A program made the position numbers and the translations under genes. Below the pieces are notes generated by a model, which was given only the letters and a program-made list of their open reading frames with translations, was not told the origin of the DNA and searched no databases. 8,346 nt of DNA, taken from contig JADYZS010000299.1 in NCBI GenBank assembly GCA_020853075.1, positions 1 to 8,346 on the forward strand, given 5' to 3'. This DNA is from Anaerolineae bacterium (GTDB lineage Bacteria; Chloroflexota; Anaerolineae; JADYZS01). The stretch's first letter is position 1. Each line of letters opens with the position of its first letter. Of this stretch, positions 1 to 6,400 are shown one piece after another.

Positions 1-2
1 CG

Positions 3-899
3 GCGGGCTTTGACTTCGTTTATCTGCGCGCTGACTATGAGTACCCCGGTATCTCGCCTGTGGTCGCCACAGGCACGCCGCGCGCCTGGGCTTGGTCCGC
101 GTCGCCTGAGACAGAGACAATCAGCACCGCCGGCGAAGGCCCAGTGCAGACCCTCGCCGACCTGGACACCTACCCCTGGCCCGACCCGGAGACGGTGGAC
201 ATCTCCAATCTGACAAAGGCCGCAAAAGTGCTGACGCCCGGGATGGGGATCATCACCGGCGTCGGTGGCATCTTCACCCGCACCTGGATGATTCTGGGCT
301 ACGAACATTTCTCCCTCTCCCTGGCCGACAACCCCGAACTGGTGGCACGCATCGCCGAGCGGGTCGGGCGGACGCAATGCGCGGTGCTGCGCCGCCTGAT
401 CAAGATGCCGGAGGTCTTTGCCATCTGGTACGGGGATGACCTGGCCTACACCGAGGGCCTCCTGGCCTCGCCTAAAGTCTTGCGCAAGTATTTCCTCCCC
501 TGGATAGAGGAACTGTCCAGCATCGCGCACGGCGCAGGGATGCCTTTCATCATGCACTCCGACGGCGCGCTGTGGAATGTCTTGGATGACCTGGTGGCGC
601 TGGGGCTGAACGGGCTGCACCCCATAGAGCCCAAGGCCATGGACATCTACGATCTTAAGCGGCGCTATGGGCAGAAGTTAACCCTCATCGGTAACATGGA
701 CCTGGGCTACACCCTGGCTCCGGGGACCGGCAAGCCTGAGAACGTGCGGGCCGAGGTGCGGCAGAAGATACGTGACCTCGCGCCGGGCGGGGGCTATTGT
801 GTGGCGTCGGGCAGCGGCGTGACCCGCTACGTATCGTTGGAGAACTTCAATGCGCTGCGCGAGGCAACCTTTGAGTATGGGATGTATCCGATCCGGTAG
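3..899 (+). CDS. UROD-superfamily protein (COG0407-like), 5' end missing
   Basis: The reading frame is open from the first complete codon at position 3, so the gene starts upstream. The GTG at 60 is not the start, because similar-looking protein (YLRADYEYPG) lies before it. About 298 codons are visible; the family is usually 340-400 residues, so some 40-90 N-terminal residues are missing. Family-like segments are the GDDLA stretch (432-446), MHSDG (552-566), HPIEP (618-632), LIGNMDL (687-707) and a glycine-rich turn near PGGGYCVASG (783-812). The superfamily includes uroporphyrinogen decarboxylase and corrinoid-linked methyltransferases (MtaA/MtbA). Members beside sugar genes have no settled reaction. 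This one has HSDG where many relatives, as I recall them, have HSCG, which argues against a zinc-thiolate methyltransferase site. It ends 16 nt before the dehydrogenase and is probably in its operon. True haem biosynthesis is unlikely in this context. Family is fairly sure; substrate unknown. Confidence 0.85.
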   Translation, partial: AGFDFVYLRADYEYPGISPVVATGTPRAWAWSASPETETISTAGEGPVQTLADLDTYPWPDPETVDISNLTKAAKVLTPGMGIITGVGGIFTRTWMILGYEHFSLSLADNPELVARIAERVGRTQCAVLRRLIKMPEVFAIWYGDDLAYTEGLLASPKVLRKYFLPWIEELSSIAHGAGMPFIMHSDGALWNVLDDLVALGLNGLHPIEPKAMDIYDLKRRYGQKLTLIGNMDLGYTLAPGTGKPENVRAEVRQKIRDLAPGGGYCVASGSGVTRYVSLENFNALREATFEYGMYPIR

Positions 900-915
900 T
901 AGGGTTGTTTAGGCT

Positions 916-2118
916 ATGTCTATCTTCCGGTCTAAAGCGTTCGTTTATCAAGGGCGGCCCCAGGCCGTCGCGCGGGACACGCTATCCATTGAGAGCGGGC
1001 CCCGCGATCTGGTGGTTGAGGTCTTGATGTGCGCCCGCTGCGGCACCGACAAAACCATCTACCGCTACGGCCACCCCAACGTGGACCCCTACGCGCCCGT
1101 GGTGCTGGGGCACGAACTGGTGGGCCGCATCGTGCAGGTAGGCAAGGAGGTACGCACGCTGCGAGCGGGGATCGGCTATCGCGAGGGCCAGGTGCTCTTG
1201 GACGCGTACCTGGATTTCCGCGAGGGAGAACGGGTCTGCTTCCAGTCGCGCCTCGCGCGCTACCGGCACGGCCTCATGCTGATCCCGAAACCAATCGCCA
1301 ACCTCTCCTTCCAGATCAACGGCGGCTATGCCGAGTACATGAAGGTGCCGGAGACGATGATCCGCTCCGGCTCCGTGCTGCGCGTCCCCGACCACGTGGC
1401 GGACGAAGAAGCCGCGCTGGTGGAGCCAACCGCCTGCGCGCTGGAGTCCATTTTCGCCACCCCTCACCCCATCGGCGTAGATGCGGAGGGACGCCACCTC
1501 TACCGCGCGGGCATCCAGCCGGGGGGCAACGTTTGCGTTATCGGCTCCGGCACGGTCAGCATGATCTACGCCCTCCTGGCCCTGTTGGAGGGTGCCGGGA
1601 AGGTGGTATTGATCGTCCGCTCGGAGTCCAAAAGGGAGTTGGTACAGCGAGTGCTGGGCGATCAGGTGAGCATCTACCGGGCTCCGCTCACCGCCGACGA
1701 GGCGACGCCGGAGACGCTGGCCGCCGAGGACGCGATTGTCGCCGACCTCACGAAGTTGACCGGCGGCTACCTCTTTGATGACGTGGCCGCGGCCAACGCT
1801 TCGCCGGCCGCGCAGCGCCTGATGCTGCGCCTCTATGCGCCCGAAGGGTACGCGGTGGGCGCGTGTTTTGGGGGGACGCATCGCCTGGTGGATGCTGCCA
1901 ACATAGACCTGAACCATTACCGCGCGGCCAAGACCGTCGGCACCAGCGGCTGTTCCACGGCGGGCATGGAAACTATACTGAAGTGGCTGGAGAGCGGGCG
2001 GCTCCATCTGCGCGGGCTGGTTTCATCGCGGCATTTCACGTTGGACGACGATCCCCACGAGTTCTTTACCACCGAGGCGGATGGCCTGAAGCCGGCGCTG
2101 CTTATGAAGGAAATCTAA
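916..2118 (+). CDS. Medium-chain zinc-type alcohol dehydrogenase, possibly ketose-1-phosphate (SorE-like) reductase
   Basis: This 400-aa MDR-superfamily oxidoreductase would be cytosolic and interconvert an alcohol and a ketone with NAD(P)H. The N-terminal GroES-like domain carries the catalytic zinc ligands: Cys42 in CGTD (42-45), His66-Glu67 in GHE, and Glu170 in VEP. The Rossmann domain has GSGTVS at 210-215, with Ser in place of the usual last Gly. The second beta strand ends at Arg233-Ser234 rather than an acid, which hints at NADPH (inference). The four-cysteine structural-zinc lobe, normally near residues 90-120, is absent: that region has only Cys108 and is rebuilt around a longer loop. 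The roughly 400-aa length and the neighbouring MtlD-like enzyme bring to mind L-sorbose-1-phosphate reductase (SorE), which acts on ketose 1-phosphates. A threonine- or polyol-dehydrogenase role remains possible. The ATG has only a weak ribosome site (AGG at 911-913, AGGG at 901-904). Confidence 0.88.
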   Translation: MSIFRSKAFVYQGRPQAVARDTLSIESGPRDLVVEVLMCARCGTDKTIYRYGHPNVDPYAPVVLGHELVGRIVQVGKEVRTLRAGIGYREGQVLLDAYLDFREGERVCFQSRLARYRHGLMLIPKPIANLSFQINGGYAEYMKVPETMIRSGSVLRVPDHVADEEAALVEPTACALESIFATPHPIGVDAEGRHLYRAGIQPGGNVCVIGSGTVSMIYALLALLEGAGKVVLIVRSESKRELVQRVLGDQVSIYRAPLTADEATPETLAAEDAIVADLTKLTGGYLFDDVAAANASPAAQRLMLRLYAPEGYAVGACFGGTHRLVDAANIDLNHYRAAKTVGTSGCSTAGMETILKWLESGRLHLRGLVSSRHFTLDDDPHEFFTTEADGLKPALLMKEI

Positions 2119-2121
2119 TTG
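2107..2121 (+). promoter_or_regulatory. Ribosome binding site and TTG start abutting the previous stop
   Basis: AAGGAAA (2107-2113) lies 5 nt before TTG 2119-2121, inside the last codons of the preceding gene. Its TAA (2116-2118) directly touches the TTG. The protein needs this start, because the Rossmann strand (AVIIGAGALG) begins five codons later. The layout predicts translational coupling of the two dehydrogenases. Confidence 0.75.
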
Positions 2122-3159
2122 ATTCGTCCGCGCGCGGTCATCATCGGGGCGGGCGCGCTCGGCTTGGGATTCATGGCCGAACGGCTGGCGCGCGACTACG
2201 ATCTCTGCCTGGCCGACGTCGGGGCCAACGCGCCGCTCCTGCACGCGATTCAGGCCAACCAGGGCTTCACGGTGAACCTTTGCGGCGCGCAGGGAGTGCG
2301 CGCCGCAAGAGTGACTGGCTCCTTTGCGGTCACTTTCACTGACCTGCCGGAGAACCGGGCTGCATTAGAGGATGCCCTACAAAGGGCAGATCTGGTGCTG
2401 ACCGCGGTAGGGAAGAAGCCTTTGGATAAGGTGGTGGCGGTGATTGCTCCCACCATGAACGCTCGTGCCAGGAGAGGCTGGCTCTTGTTCTGTGAGAACG
2501 GGCAGGACATCGCCAGGTACAATGCGCCCCGGTTCGGGGGGCAGACAGTTCTGGCCGATACGGTCATGTCACGCATGTGTCGCTTCGGCGAGCCGGATGA
2601 GCGCGACTACCAACCGTTGTGGCCGGGGGCGCCATCGTCGCTGGTGGTAGAGGAATACGGCTACCTGCCTCTGGACGAAAGCGTCTGCGGCGGCGGGCCT
2701 TTCACGGGCGTCTTCTCGCTAGTGAGCCGCGAGGAGTTTCTCTGTTGGGAGGACATCAAGTTCTACCTGCACAACGGGATGCACGCGTTTGTGGCCTACC
2801 ACGCCTACCTGGAAGGGGCCCGGTTCTTCCCGGAGGTTTCTGAGCGGATTCGCCAGGAGGCGAGGCGAGTCATGCTGGATGAGGTGATCCCCGCGATCTT
2901 GCGCGCGCATCCGGCGACAGGCAGAGAGACCGTCGCCCGTTACGGTCTGAGCCTTTTGGAGCGCTTCTTCAATCCCTATTTCAACGATAGCATTGAGCGC
3001 GGGGTCAGGGGGATTGAGGAGAAATTGGCTCCGGACGAGCGGTTGCGCGGCGGCTGCGAGTTCATCCGGCGGGCCGGTATTGAGCCGGCGGGCTACGCCA
3101 CTACCATCCAGGCGGCGCAGGCGATCCTGGCACAACAGTTAGAGAAGAAAGTAGTCTGA
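2119..3159 (+). CDS. Mannitol-1-phosphate 5-dehydrogenase-like (polyol-specific long-chain dehydrogenase)
   Basis: This 346-aa protein resembles MtlD, which oxidises mannitol 1-phosphate to fructose 6-phosphate with NAD. The N-terminal Rossmann domain starts with GAGALGLGF (10-18); Asp33 at the end of the second strand should bind the ribose of NAD. A mid-protein ENG (126-128) and DTVMSRM (147-153) match the family. The C-terminal helical domain contains K214, N219 and H222, the Lys...Asn..His pattern used by polyol-specific long-chain dehydrogenases for catalysis. The length is slightly below the roughly 380 residues of E. coli MtlD, so substrate length or phosphate recognition may differ. 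Other members of this superfamily act on fructuronate, tagaturonate or arabitol. It begins with TTG immediately after the alcohol dehydrogenase and is followed by a repeat-filled 86-nt gap before the aldolase. Family is secure, exact substrate is not. Confidence 0.88.
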   Translation: MIRPRAVIIGAGALGLGFMAERLARDYDLCLADVGANAPLLHAIQANQGFTVNLCGAQGVRAARVTGSFAVTFTDLPENRAALEDALQRADLVLTAVGKKPLDKVVAVIAPTMNARARRGWLLFCENGQDIARYNAPRFGGQTVLADTVMSRMCRFGEPDERDYQPLWPGAPSSLVVEEYGYLPLDESVCGGGPFTGVFSLVSREEFLCWEDIKFYLHNGMHAFVAYHAYLEGARFFPEVSERIRQEARRVMLDEVIPAILRAHPATGRETVARYGLSLLERFFNPYFNDSIERGVRGIEEKLAPDERLRGGCEFIRRAGIEPAGYATTIQAAQAILAQQLEKKVV

Positions 3160-3160
3160 A

Positions 3161-3230
3161 GCCCTCACCCACCCCTTCACCCCTCCCTCTCCCACAGTGG
3201 GGAGAGGGAGGGGATGGGGAGGGTGAGGGC
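3161..3230. repeat. 70-nt C/G-rich palindromic intergenic repeat (REP-like)
   Basis: The left arm (3161-3195, C-rich) is nearly the exact reverse complement of the right arm (3197-3230, G-rich). The outer ten bases (GCCCTCACCC / GGGTGAGGGC) and the inner block (CCCCTCCCTCTCCC) pair almost without mismatch, leaving a loop of about one base in a perfect extrusion. The right arm holds six G-runs (3199-3202, 3206-3208, 3210-3213, 3216-3219, 3221-3223, 3227-3229), enough for a G-quadruplex. There is no T-run after it, so it is not a classical intrinsic terminator. Dispersed CCCTCACCC/GGGTGAGGG palindromes of this kind are familiar in several GC-rich genomes including Chloroflexota (recollection, not a search). 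It begins 1 nt after the stop of the upstream gene. Confidence 0.9.
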
Positions 3231-3235
3231 TGGAC

Positions 3236-3248
3236 AGGAGGAAAGGTG
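3236..3248 (+). promoter_or_regulatory. Strong Shine-Dalgarno and GTG start of the aldolase
   Basis: AGGAGG (3236-3241) sits 4 nt before GTG 3246-3248 and only 5 nt after the palindromic repeat. It fixes the GTG start, as no other start codon in this frame is better placed. A folded repeat would lie right at the edge of the ribosome footprint, so initiation could be sensitive to that structure. Confidence 0.75.
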
Positions 3249-4292
3249 CCACTCATCACCGATTACCATCAGGTGAAAGAAGCATACCAGGAAGCCGCAG
3301 AACTCGGCGTCGCCTTTCCGGTCTTTTGCATGGAGGACAGGGAGACCCTGGAGGCTGTGCTGGCCGCGGGCCTGGAACTGGGCCATGAGGTCGGTGTAGA
3401 GGATTTGCCCCTCATTCCCGCCTGGACTATCCGCTATCCGGGTCGGGGGCAGATGACGCTGCTGACCGCCTGCGGCAACCCCGTCCTGGGCACGCGACTG
3501 ATGTTCTCCGACTTGGAAGCGTTTATGGGGGAGAACAGCCCTTACCGCCGCTTGCGAGTGATGCCCCACCTGGATCATGCTTTTCCTTGGCTGGATGGCG
3601 ACATCTTAGAAGATTTTGCTCACCGATTCGCCTCTATCATGTACGATGCCAGCGAGAAGCCCTTTGCCGAGAACGTGCACCTGACCGCCCGCTACGTGGA
3701 AAAGGTACGAGGCCGCGTCGTGGTAGAAGGCGCGGTGGACGAGATCTTTGAGGCTGGCGGCGCCGGCCAGAAGAACGAATTGACCACCGTGGCCCGCGCG
3801 CGGGAGTTTCTACGGGAAACCGGCGTGGATATTCTCGTGCCCAACGTCGGCACCGAGCACCGCTCTACGGCTGAGGAGGTGCGCTACCACTCAGACCGGG
3901 CCAGGGAGATCAGCACGGCGGTGGGCAAGATCCTCTGCCTGCACGGCACCTCCTCCGTCAAGGCCGAATACCTCCCCGGCCTACCAGCGGATGGTTTCAT
4001 CAAAATCAACGTCTTTACCACGCTTGCCGTGCACGGCGGCCAGGCCCTGGCGCGCCAGGTTCTGGACAACCTGGGGAACATCTTTGATGAGGAGCAACTG
4101 CGCGCGCTGGTAGATCAAGGGGTGCTGGGCCCGCGCGTCCTGGCGGCGGATCACGGCGAGAATCGTCTGCCGCTGAAGCCAAAACTGAACGTGGTGGCGA
4201 ATCCCTTGCGCCGCGACGCCTGGTGGGGGGCGGTAAAAGAGCGGTGCAAGGACTTTCTCAGGGTCTTTAATTACGCGGCCTATGGCAAGTGA
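3246..4292 (+). CDS. Divergent class II ketose-bisphosphate aldolase family protein
   Basis: The 348-aa protein follows the class II (zinc) aldolase TIM-barrel pattern: PHLDH (107-111) supplies the catalytic Asp110 and zinc ligand His111; SIMYDAS (130-136) matches the family S-x-M-x-D-x-S strand; VEGAVDEIFE (160-169) supplies the glutamates; VGTEH (201-205) and LHG (232-234) supply further zinc-ligand histidines (His205, His233). Family enzymes reversibly cleave fructose or tagatose 1,6-bisphosphate, or related ketose phosphates, to dihydroxyacetone phosphate and an aldehyde. Two phosphate-binding motifs differ: HGTSS (233-237) instead of HGGSG, and INVFT (254-258) instead of NIDT, replacing the conserved Asp by Phe257. 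This suggests an altered substrate, possibly not a 1,6-bisphosphate. It follows two sugar-phosphate dehydrogenases, consistent with a catabolic sugar cluster. The final NYAAYGK tail is unremarkable. Confidence 0.82.
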   Translation: MPLITDYHQVKEAYQEAAELGVAFPVFCMEDRETLEAVLAAGLELGHEVGVEDLPLIPAWTIRYPGRGQMTLLTACGNPVLGTRLMFSDLEAFMGENSPYRRLRVMPHLDHAFPWLDGDILEDFAHRFASIMYDASEKPFAENVHLTARYVEKVRGRVVVEGAVDEIFEAGGAGQKNELTTVARAREFLRETGVDILVPNVGTEHRSTAEEVRYHSDRAREISTAVGKILCLHGTSSVKAEYLPGLPADGFIKINVFTTLAVHGGQALARQVLDNLGNIFDEEQLRALVDQGVLGPRVLAADHGENRLPLKPKLNVVANPLRRDAWWGAVKERCKDFLRVFNYAAYGK

Positions 4293-4350
4293 AGGCAGGG
4301 CTAGGATCAAGCCGGCGGATAAATGGTGCCGGATCTCGTCAAGTATGCCG

Positions 4351-4428
4351 CACCCCCTCCCATCCTCCCCCTAAGAGGGGGAGGAGAACCGCTACCCCTC
4401 CCCGCCAGGGAGGGGCCAGGGGAGGGTG
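4351..4428. repeat. Second C/G-rich palindromic element with two nested hairpins
   Basis: An outer stem (CACCCCCTCCC at 4351-4361 with GGGGAGGGTG at 4419-4428) encloses two perfect inner hairpins. The first has a 10-bp stem (4363-4372 with 4376-4385) and loop AAG. The second has an 8-bp stem (4395-4402 with 4408-4415) and loop CGCCA. The overall fold is a branched cruciform or cloverleaf. It shares the C-run/G-run design and the outer CACCC/GGGTG ends with the element at 3161-3230, so the two are probably related members of a dispersed family. No T-run follows either hairpin, so termination is not strongly predicted, although an element of this stability after the aldolase could act as a 3' stabiliser or partial terminator. 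Confidence 0.85.
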
Positions 4429-4467
4429 AATCGTTCTCTGCTATTGGGGTGTGGGGCACTACCGTAT

Positions 4468-4496
4468 TTGTTTGCCGAGTACATAGTGAATATAAT
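4468..4496 (+). promoter_or_regulatory. Candidate sigma70-type promoter for the SDR/2-oxo acid dehydrogenase operon
   Basis: A perfect -10 hexamer TATAAT (4491-4496) is preceded, after exactly 17 bp, by TTGTTT (4468-4473) as a -35 with three of six consensus matches. Transcription would start near 4503, giving a leader of about 60 nt before the ATG at 4562. This short stretch is clearly more AT-rich than the coding DNA around it. A loose dyad AGTACAT (4478-4484) / ATGAACT (4500-4506), six of seven matching, is centred on the -10 and could bind a regulator, but this is speculative. Confidence 0.6.
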
Positions 4497-4561
4497 GACA
4501 TGAACTACGTCGCCGATATGAAAGCAGCGTTGCATTCCACAAGAAAGGGCCGCGCACAAAC

Positions 4562-5353
4562 ATGGAAGAGAAATTGAAAGGGAAACTGGCCCTGGTGACG
4601 GGGTCGGGCACCGGCATCGGGCGCGAGGTGGCGTTGGAGTTCGCCCGCCAGGGGGCGGACGTCGTGCTCCACTATTCCAGCAGCAAGAGTGGAGCCGAGA
4701 GCGCGGTAGAAGAGATCAAGGCCACTACCGGCAGGAGGGCCAGCCTCCTCCAGGCCAACCTCGGTAAGGTGGAGGACTGCTTCCGCCTGGTGGACTACGC
4801 GGCGGAGTTCCTGGGCGGGCTGGATATCCTGGTCAACAACGCCGGCATCACCTAAGTGTGGAACTTCATGGACGTCACTCCGGAACAGTTTGACCTGTTG
4901 TACAACGTCAACATCCGGGGCGAGTTCTTCTGTGCCCAACAGGCCGTGAAGTACCTGCGACAACGGGGTGGCGGGGCCATCGTCAACATGACCTCGGTGC
5001 ATGGTTTCACTGGCGCACCAGGCCACTCGGTCTATGCCGGGACGAAGGGAGCCATCATCGCCTGGACGCGGGAGTTGGGGGTTGAGTTGGCGAAGGAGAA
5101 CATCCGGGTGAACGCCGTGGCTCCCGGCTGGGTAGTGGGTCCCAGCCACTTCACCAAGTACGAGGGGTACAACGTGGAGGATGCAAGGTGGTCGGTGCCG
5201 CGGGGGCGAGCAGGGCAGCCGCTGGACGTGGCGAAGGCATGCGTCTTCCTGGCCTCGGAGGATGCCTACTACGTTATCGGGGTGACCTTGTTGGTGGATG
5301 GCGGCACGGTAGGTTGGATGTCCCTGGCTGCCGTCGGCAAGGTCGGAGATTAA
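4562..5353 (+). pseudogene. Short-chain dehydrogenase/reductase interrupted by an in-frame TAA
   Basis: Read through, this is a complete classical SDR of 263 residues (FabG-like), the usual length, in a single frame. Cofactor motif TGSGTGIG spans 13-20, NNAG 92-95, the structural Asn is N117, and the catalytic triad is S145, Y158, K162 (counting the stop as residue 98). The C-terminal PGW and DGG segments are normal. The TAA at 4853-4855 falls just after NNAGIT and before VWNF, where family members continue without a gap. Upstream and downstream codons show no frameshift. As written, translation would give a 97-aa cofactor half and, if ribosomes restart at GTG 4856 directly behind the TAA, a 165-aa catalytic half. 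Explanations are a recent nonsense mutation, a sequencing error (one base from a sense codon such as TAC, CAA, AAA or GAA), or split translation. The ribosome site is weak (GAAAGGG at 4543-4549, 12 nt from ATG). SDRs of this type reduce ketones or oxidise alcohols; substrate unknown. Confidence 0.8.
4853..4858 (+). other. In-frame stop followed immediately by a GTG codon
   Basis: TAA (4853-4855) is directly followed by GTG (4856-4858) in the same frame of the SDR. No convincing purine-rich ribosome site precedes the GTG; the bases before it encode NNAGIT. Restart would depend on re-initiation by terminating ribosomes. Confidence 0.85.
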
Positions 5354-5382
5354 GTATCTTACGATTATGAAGGAGCAACAGG

Positions 5383-6396
5383 ATGGCTAAGGCGAAACTC
5401 GGCGTGGTTATAGAAAAGCCCGCTGCCGGCTTGAGCAAGGAGCAGCTCCTCGACCTCTATCGCCAGATGCTGATCATCCGGCGCACCGAGGAGCAGCTCA
5501 TCAGAGCGTACCAGGCAGGAAAGATCCACGGGGCCTGCCACACCTACGTGGGGGAGGAGGCAGTGGCAACAGGAGTCTGCGCCCATTTGCGCCCCGACGA
5601 CGTGGTCTTCAGCACCCATCGCGGCCACGGCCACGCCCTGGCGAAGGGGGTCACGCCGCGGGAGGTGATCGCCGAACTCTTCGGCAAGGCGACCGGTGTC
5701 TCCGGCGGCATCGGCGGGTCCATGCATCTCTTCAAGCCGGAGATAGGGATGATGGGTTCCAGCGGCATCGTCGGCCCCAGCATCACCATGGCCGCGGGCG
5801 CAGCCTATACCTTCAAACTCCTCAAGACCAACCGGATCAGCGTCGCTTTCTTCGGTGATGGCGCGGTGAGCAACGGTTCCTTCCACGAAGGGATCAACTT
5901 GGCGACAGTGTGGGGCTTGCCAGTGCTCTTCGTCTGCGAGAATAATATGTATGCCACCGAGGTTCCCTTCAACCAGGCGACGAAGAATCCTGACGTGGCG
6001 AGCCGCGCCAAGGCTTATGGATTGCCCGGTGTGGCGGTGGACGGGAACGACGTCCTGGCTATTTATCAGGCTGCCGGGGAAGCGATCCAGCGGGCGCGAG
6101 GAGGAGAGGGGCCGACTCTCCTGGAATGTCGGACTTACCGGACGCGTGCCCATTCGGAAGGGATGCGAGACACCGGTTACCGCACGGCGGAGGAGATAGC
6201 CGAATGGAAAGCCCGCGATCCCATCGCCCGATTCAGGGACGTCCTGTTGGGTGGCCTCGCCAGCGAAGGGGACGTCATCCGCATTGATGAGGAGATCAAA
6301 ATAATGGTGGAAGAGGCCACGGCCTTCGCCGACAGCAGCCCCTGGCCCGATAAAGCGATTCTGACCCAGCACGTCTATAGCGATAGCGGAGGATGA
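5383..6396 (+). CDS. 2-oxo acid dehydrogenase E1 component, alpha subunit (pyruvate/acetoin type)
   Basis: The 337-aa protein is the thiamine-diphosphate-binding alpha subunit of a heterotetrameric E1, which decarboxylates a 2-oxo acid (or cleaves acetoin) and passes the acyl group to the E2 lipoyl arm. The ThDP motif is clear: GDG at 158-160 through ENN at 186-188. Conserved substrate-pocket histidines lie in FSTHRGHGH (76-84), and YVGEEAV (55-61) and GGSMH (111-115) are typical of AcoA/PdhA. The C-terminal loop YRTRAHSEG (252-260) corresponds to the phosphorylation-loop region of PDH E1alpha. Length matches the bacterial family (320-340). AAGGAG (5370-5375), 7 nt before the ATG, sets the start. 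It lies 29 nt after the SDR stop and 4 nt before the beta subunit, clearly co-transcribed. Sequence feel is nearer acetoin/pyruvate than branched-chain enzymes, but the substrate cannot be fixed here. Confidence 0.95.
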   Translation: MAKAKLGVVIEKPAAGLSKEQLLDLYRQMLIIRRTEEQLIRAYQAGKIHGACHTYVGEEAVATGVCAHLRPDDVVFSTHRGHGHALAKGVTPREVIAELFGKATGVSGGIGGSMHLFKPEIGMMGSSGIVGPSITMAAGAAYTFKLLKTNRISVAFFGDGAVSNGSFHEGINLATVWGLPVLFVCENNMYATEVPFNQATKNPDVASRAKAYGLPGVAVDGNDVLAIYQAAGEAIQRARGGEGPTLLECRTYRTRAHSEGMRDTGYRTAEEIAEWKARDPIARFRDVLLGGLASEGDVIRIDEEIKIMVEEATAFADSSPWPDKAILTQHVYSDSGG

Positions 6397-6400
6397 GCAA

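Noticed and set aside
60..62. GTG at 60 as the start of the UROD-like gene
   Set aside because: The frame is open and family-like back to the window edge, and no ribosome site precedes this codon.
982..2007. Long antisense reading frame (341 codons) over the alcohol dehydrogenase
   Set aside because: It mirrors a clearly conserved MDR gene in GC-rich DNA, encodes His/Arg/Gly-rich nonsense without motifs, and has no ribosome site.
3161..3235. Intrinsic terminator after the MtlD-like gene
   Set aside because: The stem is long and stable but no T-run follows, and a strong ribosome site for the next gene comes directly after it, so read-through is more likely.
4323..4577. 84-codon + strand reading frame across the second repeat
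   Set aside because: It translates the palindrome into low-complexity Pro/Gly sequence, has no ribosome site, and contains the promoter.
4500..4577. Possible 25-aa leader peptide (ATG 4500) overlapping the SDR start
   Set aside because: The ATG lies at or before the predicted transcription start, there is no ribosome site, and there is no run of regulatory codons.
4853..4855. TAA as a recoded (sense) codon
   Set aside because: TAA ends the alcohol dehydrogenase at 2116-2118 and the SDR itself at 5351-5353, and no established amino acid insertion system uses TAA in bacteria with the standard code.
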